In this document: in pieces, positions 21,579 through 31,700 of the stretch
Numbering within the stretch: position 1 is the stretch's first letter
How the letters are laid out: each line of letters starts with the position of its first letter
Assembly (NCBI GenBank): GCA_019916065.1
Contig: CM034241.1
Location: forward strand, 23,575,541-23,639,540
Reading direction: 5' to 3'
From: Vitellaria paradoxa
Lineage: Eukaryota; Streptophyta; Magnoliopsida; Ericales; Sapotaceae
DNA length: 64,000 nt
Program-made: the position numbers and the translations under genes
Notes under the pieces: model-generated
Database searches by the model: none
The model's input: the letters and a program-made list of their open reading frames with translations, nothing else
What the model was told of the DNA's origin: nothing

Positions 21579-23110
21579 GCAATAGTGCTGGGTCCGGCCG
21601 ATGTTGACAACTCGTAGGGCAGCTTCGCGCGTCTTCCTGCCGTGCTAAGTTATGCATTCCTTGTCCCCTGTGAGATTCGCGAAATCTTCACCGACGCCGA
21701 AGTCTGGTTCTTCATCTGGCTGGACTTCTTCCTTTTAACTTATTAAATTCTTTACTATACATATCAACTAAAAATGTATACTTAGGCTCGATAAAAAAAA
21801 AAAGAAAAAAAAAGAATAAAATAAACTAATTTTAAATAATTAGTAAATTTGTAATTTATACAGTACAACAAAAAAATAAATAAGGAGCATTTTGTGTAAT
21901 AAAATTTGGTGAAAATTTCTGAAAATTTTTATTACTTTTTTATGCATTCTTATCTTTTTAAATTCAAAGAAAGCTAAATACTTTTCAAAAAAAATCAATA
22001 ATTAGAATTCGGTTAATCAAATAGTAAAAATTATTTTACCATTATCACCATAGACTCCCAAGCGACCGAATAACCACCATTTTTATTATTTTTTGTGAGG
22101 TCATAGAAATTATTTCAACGGACTGTAGAAACCGTTTTGACGAATTCGCGCAGCTAACTTCCGTTTAAACGGTTTCTACAAGGCGTTTGAACGGATTATA
22201 GTGCAAAAAAGTTAACTGCCCAAAATTTTAAATCTATCTAAACGGAAATCTAATCTATCAGAACATAATCTTACTGTTCATCTCTCAAAACTGCGATTTG
22301 AGATATATGCACCAAACACAAAAAAATTTTTCAAATTATATTTTATCTCATTTTATATCACTTTTTATCACTGTAAATACATCCTTAATATGGAATGGTA
22401 ACTTAATTAACTCCTCCCAGTGTCTTGTGGAAAGAAATATTTTCGGTGTATCGTCTTCACAGAATAACGGGCTCCGAATGTATTCTCGGTCGTCAAAATG
22501 TCTATCTAGGGATGACTCTAGTAGACCTAATAGGGAGTCTCTCTATAAATTATCCTACCCCCCTAATGTTCAGGAGTCATGTAACTGTAACTTGCTTCGA
22601 TGGGGTTGGTATTTTCGTCTCTTTTGGAGAGTAACAAAGAAGTCTGAGTTTTTTCAAAGAGCATTGAAATATTTTTTAAAAAATCTGTACGTTCATGTTT
22701 AAGTATAACAATTTAAATAGAATGGTATCGTTTTAAGTAAAAAATAAACGAGTCAATGCGATTTTGAGACAACTATAGCAACTGCAATCACCTTAACTGG
22801 AGCTCCTCTCCTTTTGTTTGGTTGATAAAAATAAATTGTTCAATCGTATGAGATCACCATCCGTACTTTCTCCAACGACGTTTACTGTGCACCACTAGTT
22901 TGATGCAACTCAGCAATTGAATTAAGAGTGTTCAATTAGTCAAAATTATTTAAAATTTATTAATTTTTATTAATTTTTATATTGTTTTAATTAAAGTTTA
23001 CCATATATCACTTTTATATTAAATTTTTATATTTTTACTGTATTTTTGATTAAATTTTTACCAATTAAACACCCTTAAATAAGTTATTGATAATAATTGT
23101 ACATAACGCA
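21579..23110. other. Gene-poor stretch with small GC-richer islands
   Basis: Two islands (21590-21740 and 22400-22680) are less AT-rich than their surroundings, but no known protein can be read from either strand. The 134-codon frame at 22298-22702 has no recognisable domain. AT-rich family sequence recurs at 21820-21960 and 22310-22385. Confidence 0.4.
22124..22179. repeat. Inverted repeat (hairpin), 13-bp arms
   Basis: GTAGAAACCGTTT at 22124-22136 pairs with AAACGGTTTCTAC at 22167-22179. The 30-base loop contains a second AACGG-type motif. It is related to the palindromic cluster at 17320-17490. Confidence 0.65.
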
Positions 23111-23117
23111 AAATTAT

Positions 23118-23203
23118 AACTGTCCCTAGATATATTCTAAAGTAAGGGCAAAAATGTAAAGAGAAAAAATACAATTATTCGACTAAATAGCTTGTACAAT
23201 AAA
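23118..23203 (+). repeat. Direct repeat of about 88 bp (second copy; first at 18011-18098)
   Basis: Nearly the same sequence as 18011-18098 in the same orientation, diverging abruptly after 'agcttgtacaataa'. It sits directly upstream of the TATA-like motif at 23261. Confidence 0.75.
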
Positions 23204-23260
23204 TTGCCAAAAAGAAAAAAATTGTACGCACGCAAAGAAAACTCAAACATGCATCGCTCC

Positions 23261-23270
23261 CTATAAAAAG
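23261..23270 (+). promoter_or_regulatory. Orphan TATA-box candidate
   Basis: CTATAAAAAG is followed by 'gacgaggcccctcc' and a GC-richer stretch to about 23400, the usual look of a plant core promoter plus 5' leader. No ORF longer than a few codons follows, so it may be the surviving promoter of a lost gene or a transposon. Confidence 0.3.
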
Positions 23271-23399
23271 GACGAGGCCCCTCCAATGTACTCATCCGAA
23301 GACAAGGGCTCATCCCCAAAATAATTTAGCACTTCAGCCAAAAAGATAAGGCAGATAGGGTGGAGACATCAGAGAAGTGGCAGAGTTCCTAATGAGTTG

Positions 23400-25200
23400 T
23401 AAGCCTCCTATGAATTTCTAATTAAATTGTATAATTGTTTTTATATTATTTCTTGTTATTCTTGATGCAAGTATTTATACATTAATTGGTAATCATTTAT
23501 TTGCGTAATTAGATACATTCTTAGCTATTGTTTGTAAGTTTAAATTTTAGTAATTTTTAATATTTTTTAGCCAAAAATTATTAATTTATAATTTTAGGTG
23601 TATTTAACAAAGTAAATAGTAATTTTTAATAACTTTTTTCAACTTTGGGTGTTTTATAAAATTTTTAGTTAAAAATTGGATGTTTTATAAAATTTTTAAT
23701 AATTTTTAACAATTTTTAGTAATTCTGGATAACTTTTAATATTTTTTAATAATTTTTAATAACTTTTAAATTGAGTAAGTTAATATAATTGAGTAAAAAA
23801 ATTATAAAATTAGTGTTTTATTAAATTAGTATTTTTATTAAACATTTAAAAAGTAATTTTTGATAATTTTTTGAATTCTAAACGGTGTTTTATGGTAATA
23901 AGTCAAGTCAATTTTGTAGTAAGTTTAGTCAAATTATCAATAACTTCATTATTAAATTCTAACCCGTAAACCAGTGATGTGTTCAAACTTCCTAAGAGTT
24001 TCTCTCTAAAATTATCTATATAACCTTTGGATGCATTCGGAGCTCAAAAAATAATGCAAAAATTTTTTATAATTTTTTATAAAACCTTTTCTCATCTCTA
24101 ACTTTGTAAATTTTCATAAAATTTCTACAAATCTTTATAAATTTATATAAATCTTTATAGTTCTTTATATCTCTATAAATCTTAATAAATTTTTACAAAT
24201 TCTAATAAAATCTCTACAAATCTTAAGAAAATCTAATACAAAAAGTCAAAAACTGTATGTCGAAATTTGTTTAAACGGACCAAATCCATTCAAATAGACT
24301 CATTTAAATAGATTTCCATTGTTCTCTCTATCTTTTATGATGTGTTAATTATACTTCAAATGCTAAAAAGTAACTTAAATTACAATTTTTCTCAACTTTT
24401 ACAACTTTAAATAGACTCTTTTAAGTTTGTTAGATTCGTGAATGTTGTAGAACAATTCACAAATTTGAGAGTTATTCTCAAAAAGTGAGTTTAATATGAC
24501 TTTGCCTAAGGATGGAGCCAGCAATGTTAAATGAGAATGGTCAAAATGTCTGAACCAACTAAAAATACGATAGTTAAGTTAAATTTTAATAGAGAGGGGA
24601 TCAACTATTTATATTTTAATTTTTTAAGTGTAAAATATAAAATATTTATAATAATTTTAATTATCGAGGAGCAAGGTATGTCAAAGGATAACCATTTGTA
24701 CAAGTTAAGTCAAACATAAAAGAATAAAAAATAAATCATGCTAGACGGAGGGTGACACGCAAAAGAAAGTTCCAATGGGTCACGTTGGCACCAAATTTAG
24801 AATCAAATCAATTTTTATTGAGTTTAAAATATTTTTAAATAAATTTATAATTGAATTATCATCACATAAATTAAATTAAATTTCCTGGTTTAATTTTATA
24901 GTTTGATTTGTGTCTATTCGAATTTAAGTGAAAAATCAGTTAGTTAAATTAGATTTATCAAATAAATTAATTCATAACAAAATCCATGAAAATTTGGCTG
25001 ACACTTTAAAACCAAAACCAAGTGGAGTGAAAGGCCTTCGCATATGAGGGTGAATCCCCAACAGTCAAAACCTACATAGATTCTGAATTTGGGCCAAACC
25101 AAAACATTTCTTTGTCTCCGTAAATTAGAATTTGTACCCAATTCCTTGGGGGTTTATACCATAAACACATCAGTGGATTCAAATTAAACCGGCGAATGAG
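23400..25200. other. AT-rich spacer upstream of the DUF247 gene
   Basis: Low-complexity runs built on 'taatttttaa' (23520-23880) and 'aatctttataaat / ctctacaaatctt' (24070-24235). AACGG-type repeat traces lie at 24270-24320. The last ~200 bp would hold the promoter of the downstream gene, but I see no clear TATA box. Confidence 0.5.
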
Positions 25201-25275
25201 ATGGAACATGGTACAGAGTATTGTTTCCAAATCTTATTTCTTTATTTTTCATTTTGTACGTCAGGCACAGGCGAA

Positions 25276-26694
25276 ATGAGCGAAGACTTGGAACAGGGAG
25301 TTGCTCAGCGTATTAGAACAAAGCTCCATGGGTTATCTCCCGTAACACTTGACCAGCGTCGTATCTTCAGAGTGGATGATCAGCTACGTAACGTGAATGA
25401 GGAATCCTACCAACCATATACGATTGCAATTGGCCCTTACCACCGTCTTAAACGTCCCTCATCACTGCCACAAGTCACTACCATACAATTAACCTCATCA
25501 CTGCCACAAGCCACTACCATACAATTAATGGAAGAGGAGAAACTACGCTACTTAAAAGATCTTCTCAACAGAAATAAAGAGGCGACTGTGGAGAGGTACG
25601 TGGAAGCCATGAAAGGATTAGAAGATACAGCGCGCAAATGTTACGCAAAACCCATCGATGATCTCAATTCGGATGAATTTGTGGAAATGATGATTCTTGA
25701 CGGTTGCTTCATTGTTGAGTTTCTCCACAAACTTGCCGACGAGCAGGCACAAAAGAATGACCCAATTTTCCAGATGAAGCTCATTCTTGCTGGCTTAGTC
25801 CGTGACTTGTTGCTATTTGAGAATCAACTTCCATTATTTGTTCTTGATCAGATATTGGACATCACCCGGACTTCCGGCCCCAGAGCAAACATCTTCTCTC
25901 TTAGTCTACCCCTTATATTTGCTTTCGGTGAAGATATGGCCATGGAATTTTTCAAAAGTTCTACAGAAGATGTTCGCGAACTATCGGTCGATGGCATTGA
26001 ACATCTTCTGGGCTTTCTGCATTATTGTTGGCGTTATCCATTCGAAAAAAAATTGCAGCCCCAAGAAAATCTGCCTTGTTGTTCGTGTTGTCAATTTGAA
26101 ATAACATTGAAGACCCAAGAAAATGTTGCTGCCCGTGGAAATAGGCATATAAATTCTACTACAGAGCTCGAGGAAGCTGGGATTAAATTCAAGACGGTTT
26201 CTGGAACCACCATGTTTGACATAAATTTTGAGAAAGGGGTAATGAAGATCCCAACTTTAACAGTCCACGATAAAACCGAGTCCATGCTCAGAAATCTTAT
26301 TGCATATGAGCAATATCGTATGGATAAGCATCCAAGATACTTCACTGATTATGCATTTCTTATGGATGGCCTTGTGAGTTCTTCAAAAGATGTGCAAATA
26401 CTTCGCCACAAGCGCATAATTGTGAATGACCTGGGTGCCGATGAGGTGGTTGCAACAATTTTTAACAAGCTTTGCCGTGAAGTTTGCGAATCTAATGAGT
26501 TTCAATACTCGAACTTGTTCAATAAAGTAAACTGCCACTGCAAGAAACGACACAATCGCTGGATGGCAAGCTTAAGGCGGAATTATTTTTACAGTCCATG
26601 GGCAATTATTTCATTTTTTGCTGCTCTCATGTTACTTATACTCACTATTGCACAGACTATTTTTTCTGTTATTTCTTTCGCTAGAAGTCCTTAA
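25276..26694 (+). CDS. DUF247 (UPF0481) plant membrane protein
   Basis: An intact 472-residue frame, or 497 if translation starts at 25201. I prefer Met 25276 because the 25 extra residues are hydrophobic and unlike the family, and a pyrimidine-rich tract ending in 'gtacgtcag' (25256-25264) just before it could be a 3' splice site. Family landmarks in order: AIGPYHRLKR, MMILDGCFIVEFL, DLLLFENQLPLFVLDQ, IPTLTVHDKTESMLRNLIAYE, FTDYAFLMDGLV, NDLGADEVVATIFNKL. A single C-terminal transmembrane helix (WAIISFFAALMLLILTIAQ) precedes the end, as usual in this family. Most DUF247 proteins have no known biochemical role; some grass members are linked to self-incompatibility. Near the N-terminus a 12-residue unit (SSLPQVTTIQLT) is tandemly duplicated. 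Confidence 0.93.
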   Translation: MSEDLEQGVAQRIRTKLHGLSPVTLDQRRIFRVDDQLRNVNEESYQPYTIAIGPYHRLKRPSSLPQVTTIQLTSSLPQATTIQLMEEEKLRYLKDLLNRNKEATVERYVEAMKGLEDTARKCYAKPIDDLNSDEFVEMMILDGCFIVEFLHKLADEQAQKNDPIFQMKLILAGLVRDLLLFENQLPLFVLDQILDITRTSGPRANIFSLSLPLIFAFGEDMAMEFFKSSTEDVRELSVDGIEHLLGFLHYCWRYPFEKKLQPQENLPCCSCCQFEITLKTQENVAARGNRHINSTTELEEAGIKFKTVSGTTMFDINFEKGVMKIPTLTVHDKTESMLRNLIAYEQYRMDKHPRYFTDYAFLMDGLVSSSKDVQILRHKRIIVNDLGADEVVATIFNKLCREVCESNEFQYSNLFNKVNCHCKKRHNRWMASLRRNYFYSPWAIISFFAALMLLILTIAQTIFSVISFARSP

Positions 26695-26869
26695 CAGGTA
26701 ATGTTTCTTGTTTCTGAATTTACAGTAATAACATATATGTATCTATAATTTATATCCTACAAGGCTGACATCCTGTTTCTACTCCTCCAATAGCCAAATA
26801 GTTTTGAAGACCGATTGCTAGGGCAGGGAGAGGACAAGATGAACAATCAATCGATTGCTAGCTAATATA

Positions 26870-27000
26870 TGCTGGGCTTTTTGGAAGGCTAGGAATCAAT
26901 GGATTTTTAATGGAGTCCCTTCACCAATGGCCACAATATGCAAATCCAAGGTTGCTGCTCAAGATTATTTGGGAGGCCATGTTTAGGACAAGAAAGTTTA
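26870..27000 (+). pseudogene. Small LINE-type or reverse-transcriptase-associated remnant
   Basis: One frame reads WAFWKARNQWIFNGVPSPM then KVAAQDYLGGHV and a stop. The W.IWKARN..FNG pattern is typical of the end of plant LINE/RT zinc-binding (zf-RVT) proteins. It is too short to say more. It lies in the 3' flank of the DUF247 gene. Confidence 0.4.
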
Positions 27001-27299
27001 CAGCAGAGCCATCTTGACGAGAGGAATCCAATATAGACTCCACCCACAGAACGAGTCCTTTAAATTGAATTTGTAATGGAGCTTTTAACTCTTTCAAGAA
27101 ACACAGCAGCCTTTGTTGTTGTTTTTTTTTTTTTTTTTTTGGGTAATTAAGTGTAATTTCAATTAATAGGAGAATTTTATATCATCTTAGGAGTATGCCT
27201 CCGCATATCGACTATTAATTACAAAAAAAAAAATCTCCCAACTATAACAAAAATCAATATCTACAGTAAAATTTCTAATAACAAGTAGATAAGAACATT

Positions 27300-27870
27300 T
27301 GATTCTAACATCATACATTAATTTTTAATGATGGTGGAGACTAAAGAAGAAAGCCCTTTAAACACTCTAAAATTTCACTCTCCAAGGTGGCACATCAAGG
27401 CTACGCAACCTATTTTACTTATCATATTGTTAAAATTTTTCTCACTAAACTTTCCAATAGCCCATGCAATCTCTTCCTTCCATGGTAAGGCAATTTTACT
27501 TATAAAGTATTTTTGCAAAATGACTCCCTTAACTTAGCAAAGTAGGGACAAAAAAAATAAATGCTCCATATTTTCATAGTCATGCTCACGTAAAATATAT
27601 GATGGATCAACATTTGTTCCCCATACTATTAGTTTATCTTTGGTATTGAGCCTTTCTTTTACAGCAAGGCATAAAATAAAGCTATGTCTAGAGATATGAT
27701 TGGAAAACCAAAGAAGACAATGTTAGGTTACCTTTGGAACGTACTCCCGAATTATTTCCCAATTAACTGCAGCGTTATAACCTTTTGTCTTTAACACCAT
27801 CCAAATGAACTCATCTCGCTTCCAAATGAACTCATCTTGCATGCATGAGCTTAACTAATAATCAGGGGAT
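27300..27870 (-). pseudogene. LINE zf-RVT (reverse transcriptase zinc-binding) region remnant
   Basis: On the minus strand, from about 27850 downwards, the reading holds a W-F-S..ISRHSFILCLAVKERLNT segment, then DKLIVWG, an HDYENMEHLFF segment and a late ALMCHLGE.NFRVFKG segment. This order is that of the zf-RVT domain at the C-terminus of plant LINE reverse transcriptases. Two stops and at least one frameshift are present, and no upstream RT or endonuclease was seen, so it is a 3' fragment, as expected from 5'-truncated LINE insertion. The flanking 27000-27300 and 27870-28170 hold no recognisable gene. Confidence 0.55.
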
Positions 27871-28177
27871 TTTCAGGAATGATTTTCCAGAACTCCCATT
27901 TGTGGGACCTTCTAGGCCATCAATTATAGGCCCATTCCTGTCTTATCAGCTCTAGCTGCGGTTCCTTACTGCAGCGAGTTCAACTCAATACATTTGGACA
28001 TTGTGGCATCGGTGCAAAAGCAGACCCCTAGTGGTCTTTAGTTCCTTGCTTGTGTGTTGGTTTTTTTTCTGTTTGTTTCTTTGGACTAATTACATGAAAT
28101 TAAAACAAAGATTAGTTATAGCAAGAAACTACTGGTTTTTCTAGTAAATAACCCCAAGAACTCACAATGAAGGACAC

Positions 28178-28348
28178 GTTTGAAGTAACAAAAAATAAAA
28201 TAATGAGATAAGTAAAATAAATTATAAATTCATAATTTATGTAATAAGATAAAAAAAATAAATAACTTTTAGAATTTTTTATTAATTTTCAAAAAAAAAT
28301 TTTTTGAAAGGTTTTTTCAATTTTTTTTTTTTTTTTGTCACCCCAAAC
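28178..28348. repeat. Copy G of the dispersed AT-rich MITE-like family
   Basis: Starts CGTTTGAAGTAACAAAAAAT, carries the inverted core (aattataaattcataattta at 28220-28239) and ends CACCCCAAACAAAG. The T-run (28320-28336) sits inside. Its ends match copy D. Confidence 0.5.
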
Positions 28349-28778
28349 AAAGCCAAAGATTTGTGAAATGTGGTTTATCCTTGCAGATCGCAGCTTTGAG
28401 CGACCACCATCCTTCCCTCCACTTGGAAAAAAAAATAAATTCACATTAAAAAAATCTTATTTATCACATATCACTGATAAGAAAGACTTCAAATCCCGGG
28501 AAGTATCTCTAGCTATGGAAGCTAAAGATAATCAATGGGCTGCCAAAAATAATAAGAAAATTTTCACATCACCATTGAAGATTCGTCATCAGATGGTGGT
28601 TCTACACCAACAGACATGCACTTTGAACCAAAAAAATAAAGGGAATAAAAAAAAGGACAATAACAACTGATTTGTTTCTCTTATCCAAAACAAAAATTTG
28701 ACTACAGCCAACTTATATCCGCAATTACATGCAGGATATACCCAAGACCACGGGCACGGGAAAAGTAGGGTTACAAAA

Positions 28779-31700
28779 CTATTCATGACTATTTCTGTAA
28801 ACTTGATGCGATTCAATAGCAGTGGCATGTTTCTGGGATGACTGGGGAGAGGTTTTAGTAGGGTTGATGGTTTTACCATAGCCAGAGGGCGGCAAACACC
28901 TTTTTGAGAAGAACGTAGCTATACTCTTTGTTCTCCTGCTACCATTATCTGCAAACAAAAGGCAAACAGATTTTAATTTTTTACTAATCAAATTCAGTCT
29001 TCTAACATTTCAAACTTAATTGAGTACATACCAGGCGAAATGGATAGTCCAAGCTTGTCCAGAACATCTTTCTTGACCTACCTCAAAGCAGGAAAACTAA
29101 CATAAGCAAATAAATGGTTTCAACCAAAATACATGTGCCTATGTGCATATCTAACTTTATACAACAGCATGTCCCTTTTTTTGTCAGAAGTCTTTAACCT
29201 TCAAGCATGTATGCTGATACAAAGCCAAACTAAATATTAATTCACAGAACACCCCAGCTCAATACAAGCCCCCTTTTTCTGCCAGTCTCTAACCTTCAAG
29301 CACATGCTCATCCAAAGCTAAACTAAATATTAATCCACAGAACACCCTGCTCAATATTTCAGCTTTAGCTCAAACAGCTTGGATAAAAATACTCAGCATG
29401 AGAAACACTGATTGGTCTAGTTCACAACTTAGGGTAACAAAAATGAAATACATTTTTATCAAAATTGTAAAGAAACTCCACTCTCCACTCTTTAAGATAT
29501 CAAACAAATCTACTTAAATTTACCCAAGCTCAACTTGAGTTTCACTTGCTAAAGACTTACAAGGCTTATTGCTTCATGTAGCCAAATAAAACGTGAGCTT
29601 ATTTTAAGCTCATCTTGTATATATTCTGGCCAAAATTAACCCGTTTCATCACAATAAAGGCCATAGAGAATTGTAAATTAAGGCAAATATAACAAGTCTT
29701 GTGTAGGTTGAACTCTTTAAAATGCTGACAAACAAATTCCACTTCCATTACAAAGTGAAATAGTCCTACATAAAAAAGTAAAAAACAACTAAATAATCAA
29801 TTATAAAAATGACAAAAACTGCTCTGATTCGTGGCATATTATGATTGTTATCAACTACCTTTCAAAAAAAAAAAAATAATTATTGTTATCAACCAACAGT
29901 AGTCTAGCAGCAAGACTTCAGTTCCACAAACTCACTTTGACCATAAGCTTCACGCTCAAGCCAGTTGTGTTCTGGCCAACTACAAATTAAATTTGAATGA
30001 CACTAGTTTGGATTGAGGGATTTGTAAGGAAGTGGAAAGTTTGAAGGCGAAAAGGTAGTTAATGTATTGTTTGGATTGAAGCGTTTGAGAGGGAAGGGAA
30101 GTTTAAGAGGAAGATGTACAATTAAATATTGCAATATGCTTCTCTCTTCTATACTTTGAAAAATGAGAGGAAACGAAAGAAGTGTAATTAGTTTTAATTA
30201 TTAATTAATAAATTCTATTTTATCCTCATTTTTTTTCTCGTCTCATTCTGTAGAAACTTGTTAAGAATCCATCATTATGCAACCAACTCAAACTGCTTGC
30301 AATTATTCTAGAAGTAGCCTCGAGTTATGATGCAACAAGGAGACTTCCAATAGCGTCAAAGAGTCCTAGGCAATTAATAGTTATAGGCAGTAGATGTTGA
30401 TCCCAACACAAAGTCTTGCCATGCAAGCATTTTTGCATAGATAAGACTCATAAAAGTTTGGTCAATTTTATACTCTTTTTTATAAAACATAATCAAGCCA
30501 AGTTATGAATTTGGCCAATATTACCGTTAATTTATTATTATCTAAACCTTGTCATGTTTTTCTAGTTTCACATAAAGTCAATAGTATGAGTATAATAGTA
30601 AAACTCACTACATACCCTCCATTAAGTTTGGTCAAATGTAAAATATATATATATATATATATATATTGAATTCCCTCTCTTCTGATTAGCTATCCAAACA
30701 AACAAAGCCTTCACCCCACTCCGCTTCCCTTCCCTTCCCTTCCCTTCCCCTAACTAAAACTAAACTTCACTCTGCTCCACCTCCATCCAAATGGGAGGAA
30801 CCTACCTACACTGCTGACCTGAGGTCAATCAACGACTAGAATTTTAGCCCATATGAGCTGAGCTTGAGCATGACGTAAGGTTAATTAAACCCAAGTTCTG
30901 TCACCTCCAAATACAGCTACTCTCTACTTGCTTACACTCTCAACACCAATTCATTTGTATATAAATTTTCTAGACATCAATCTCAATTTGACACCCCCCA
31001 GAGCAACATGCGTTGAGAATTATAACATCTTACATTGAGAAGATTGATATGGAAGACAGCTCACTAACCTGCCAATGATTATCCACAAAGTCAGATATCT
31101 CACGCACTTTATTTTTAAGTAGGGACTTTGGAATAGAGGGGAATTTCTGCTGCAAAGACTCTACCACCTTGTTAATACTCTGCGGACAAGATCGAATGAT
31201 AGATACCTGAAAGACAGTTCAGATTTGTTTCAGCAAAAATGTTGGGGCACGCTCATAAATATGTCAACAAACCAAATATTTCTACATGGATAAATATTTC
31301 AAAAGGTTCTAAATTTACCAAGAGAACTGAAATTATTGAAAAGTTATATGTTAATATCAGGGTAGTGGCAATGGCATCCCCAGAGAACAGACTTTCATTA
31401 TCTACTTCAGATAAAAGAAAAATATACTCACAATCTGACGCAAATCCGAGTCCAATATAGCTGATGTAGTTGCCATTGGAGTGGTATGGTCCTTGCTGTT
31501 TGATGTGCAAGTATCTTGATCCCCTTCTAGATCATTATCAATTGATATTTCTATTGATGGGCCCCCAGGGAACATACGCATACTTAAAGATTGCAAACAC
31601 AACTGTTCAAGTTTTGGAGTACCAGTGAGCTCTTCAGTAATTAACAAGCCCTTATCTTGCATAAAATTCAATATAATCAAGGGCTGGTTCTTCCGAAGAG

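Noticed and set aside
22298..22702. 134-codon plus-strand frame in a GC-richer island
   Set aside because: No domain, no conserved motif, no promoter or splice context; kept only as a note in the spacer entry.
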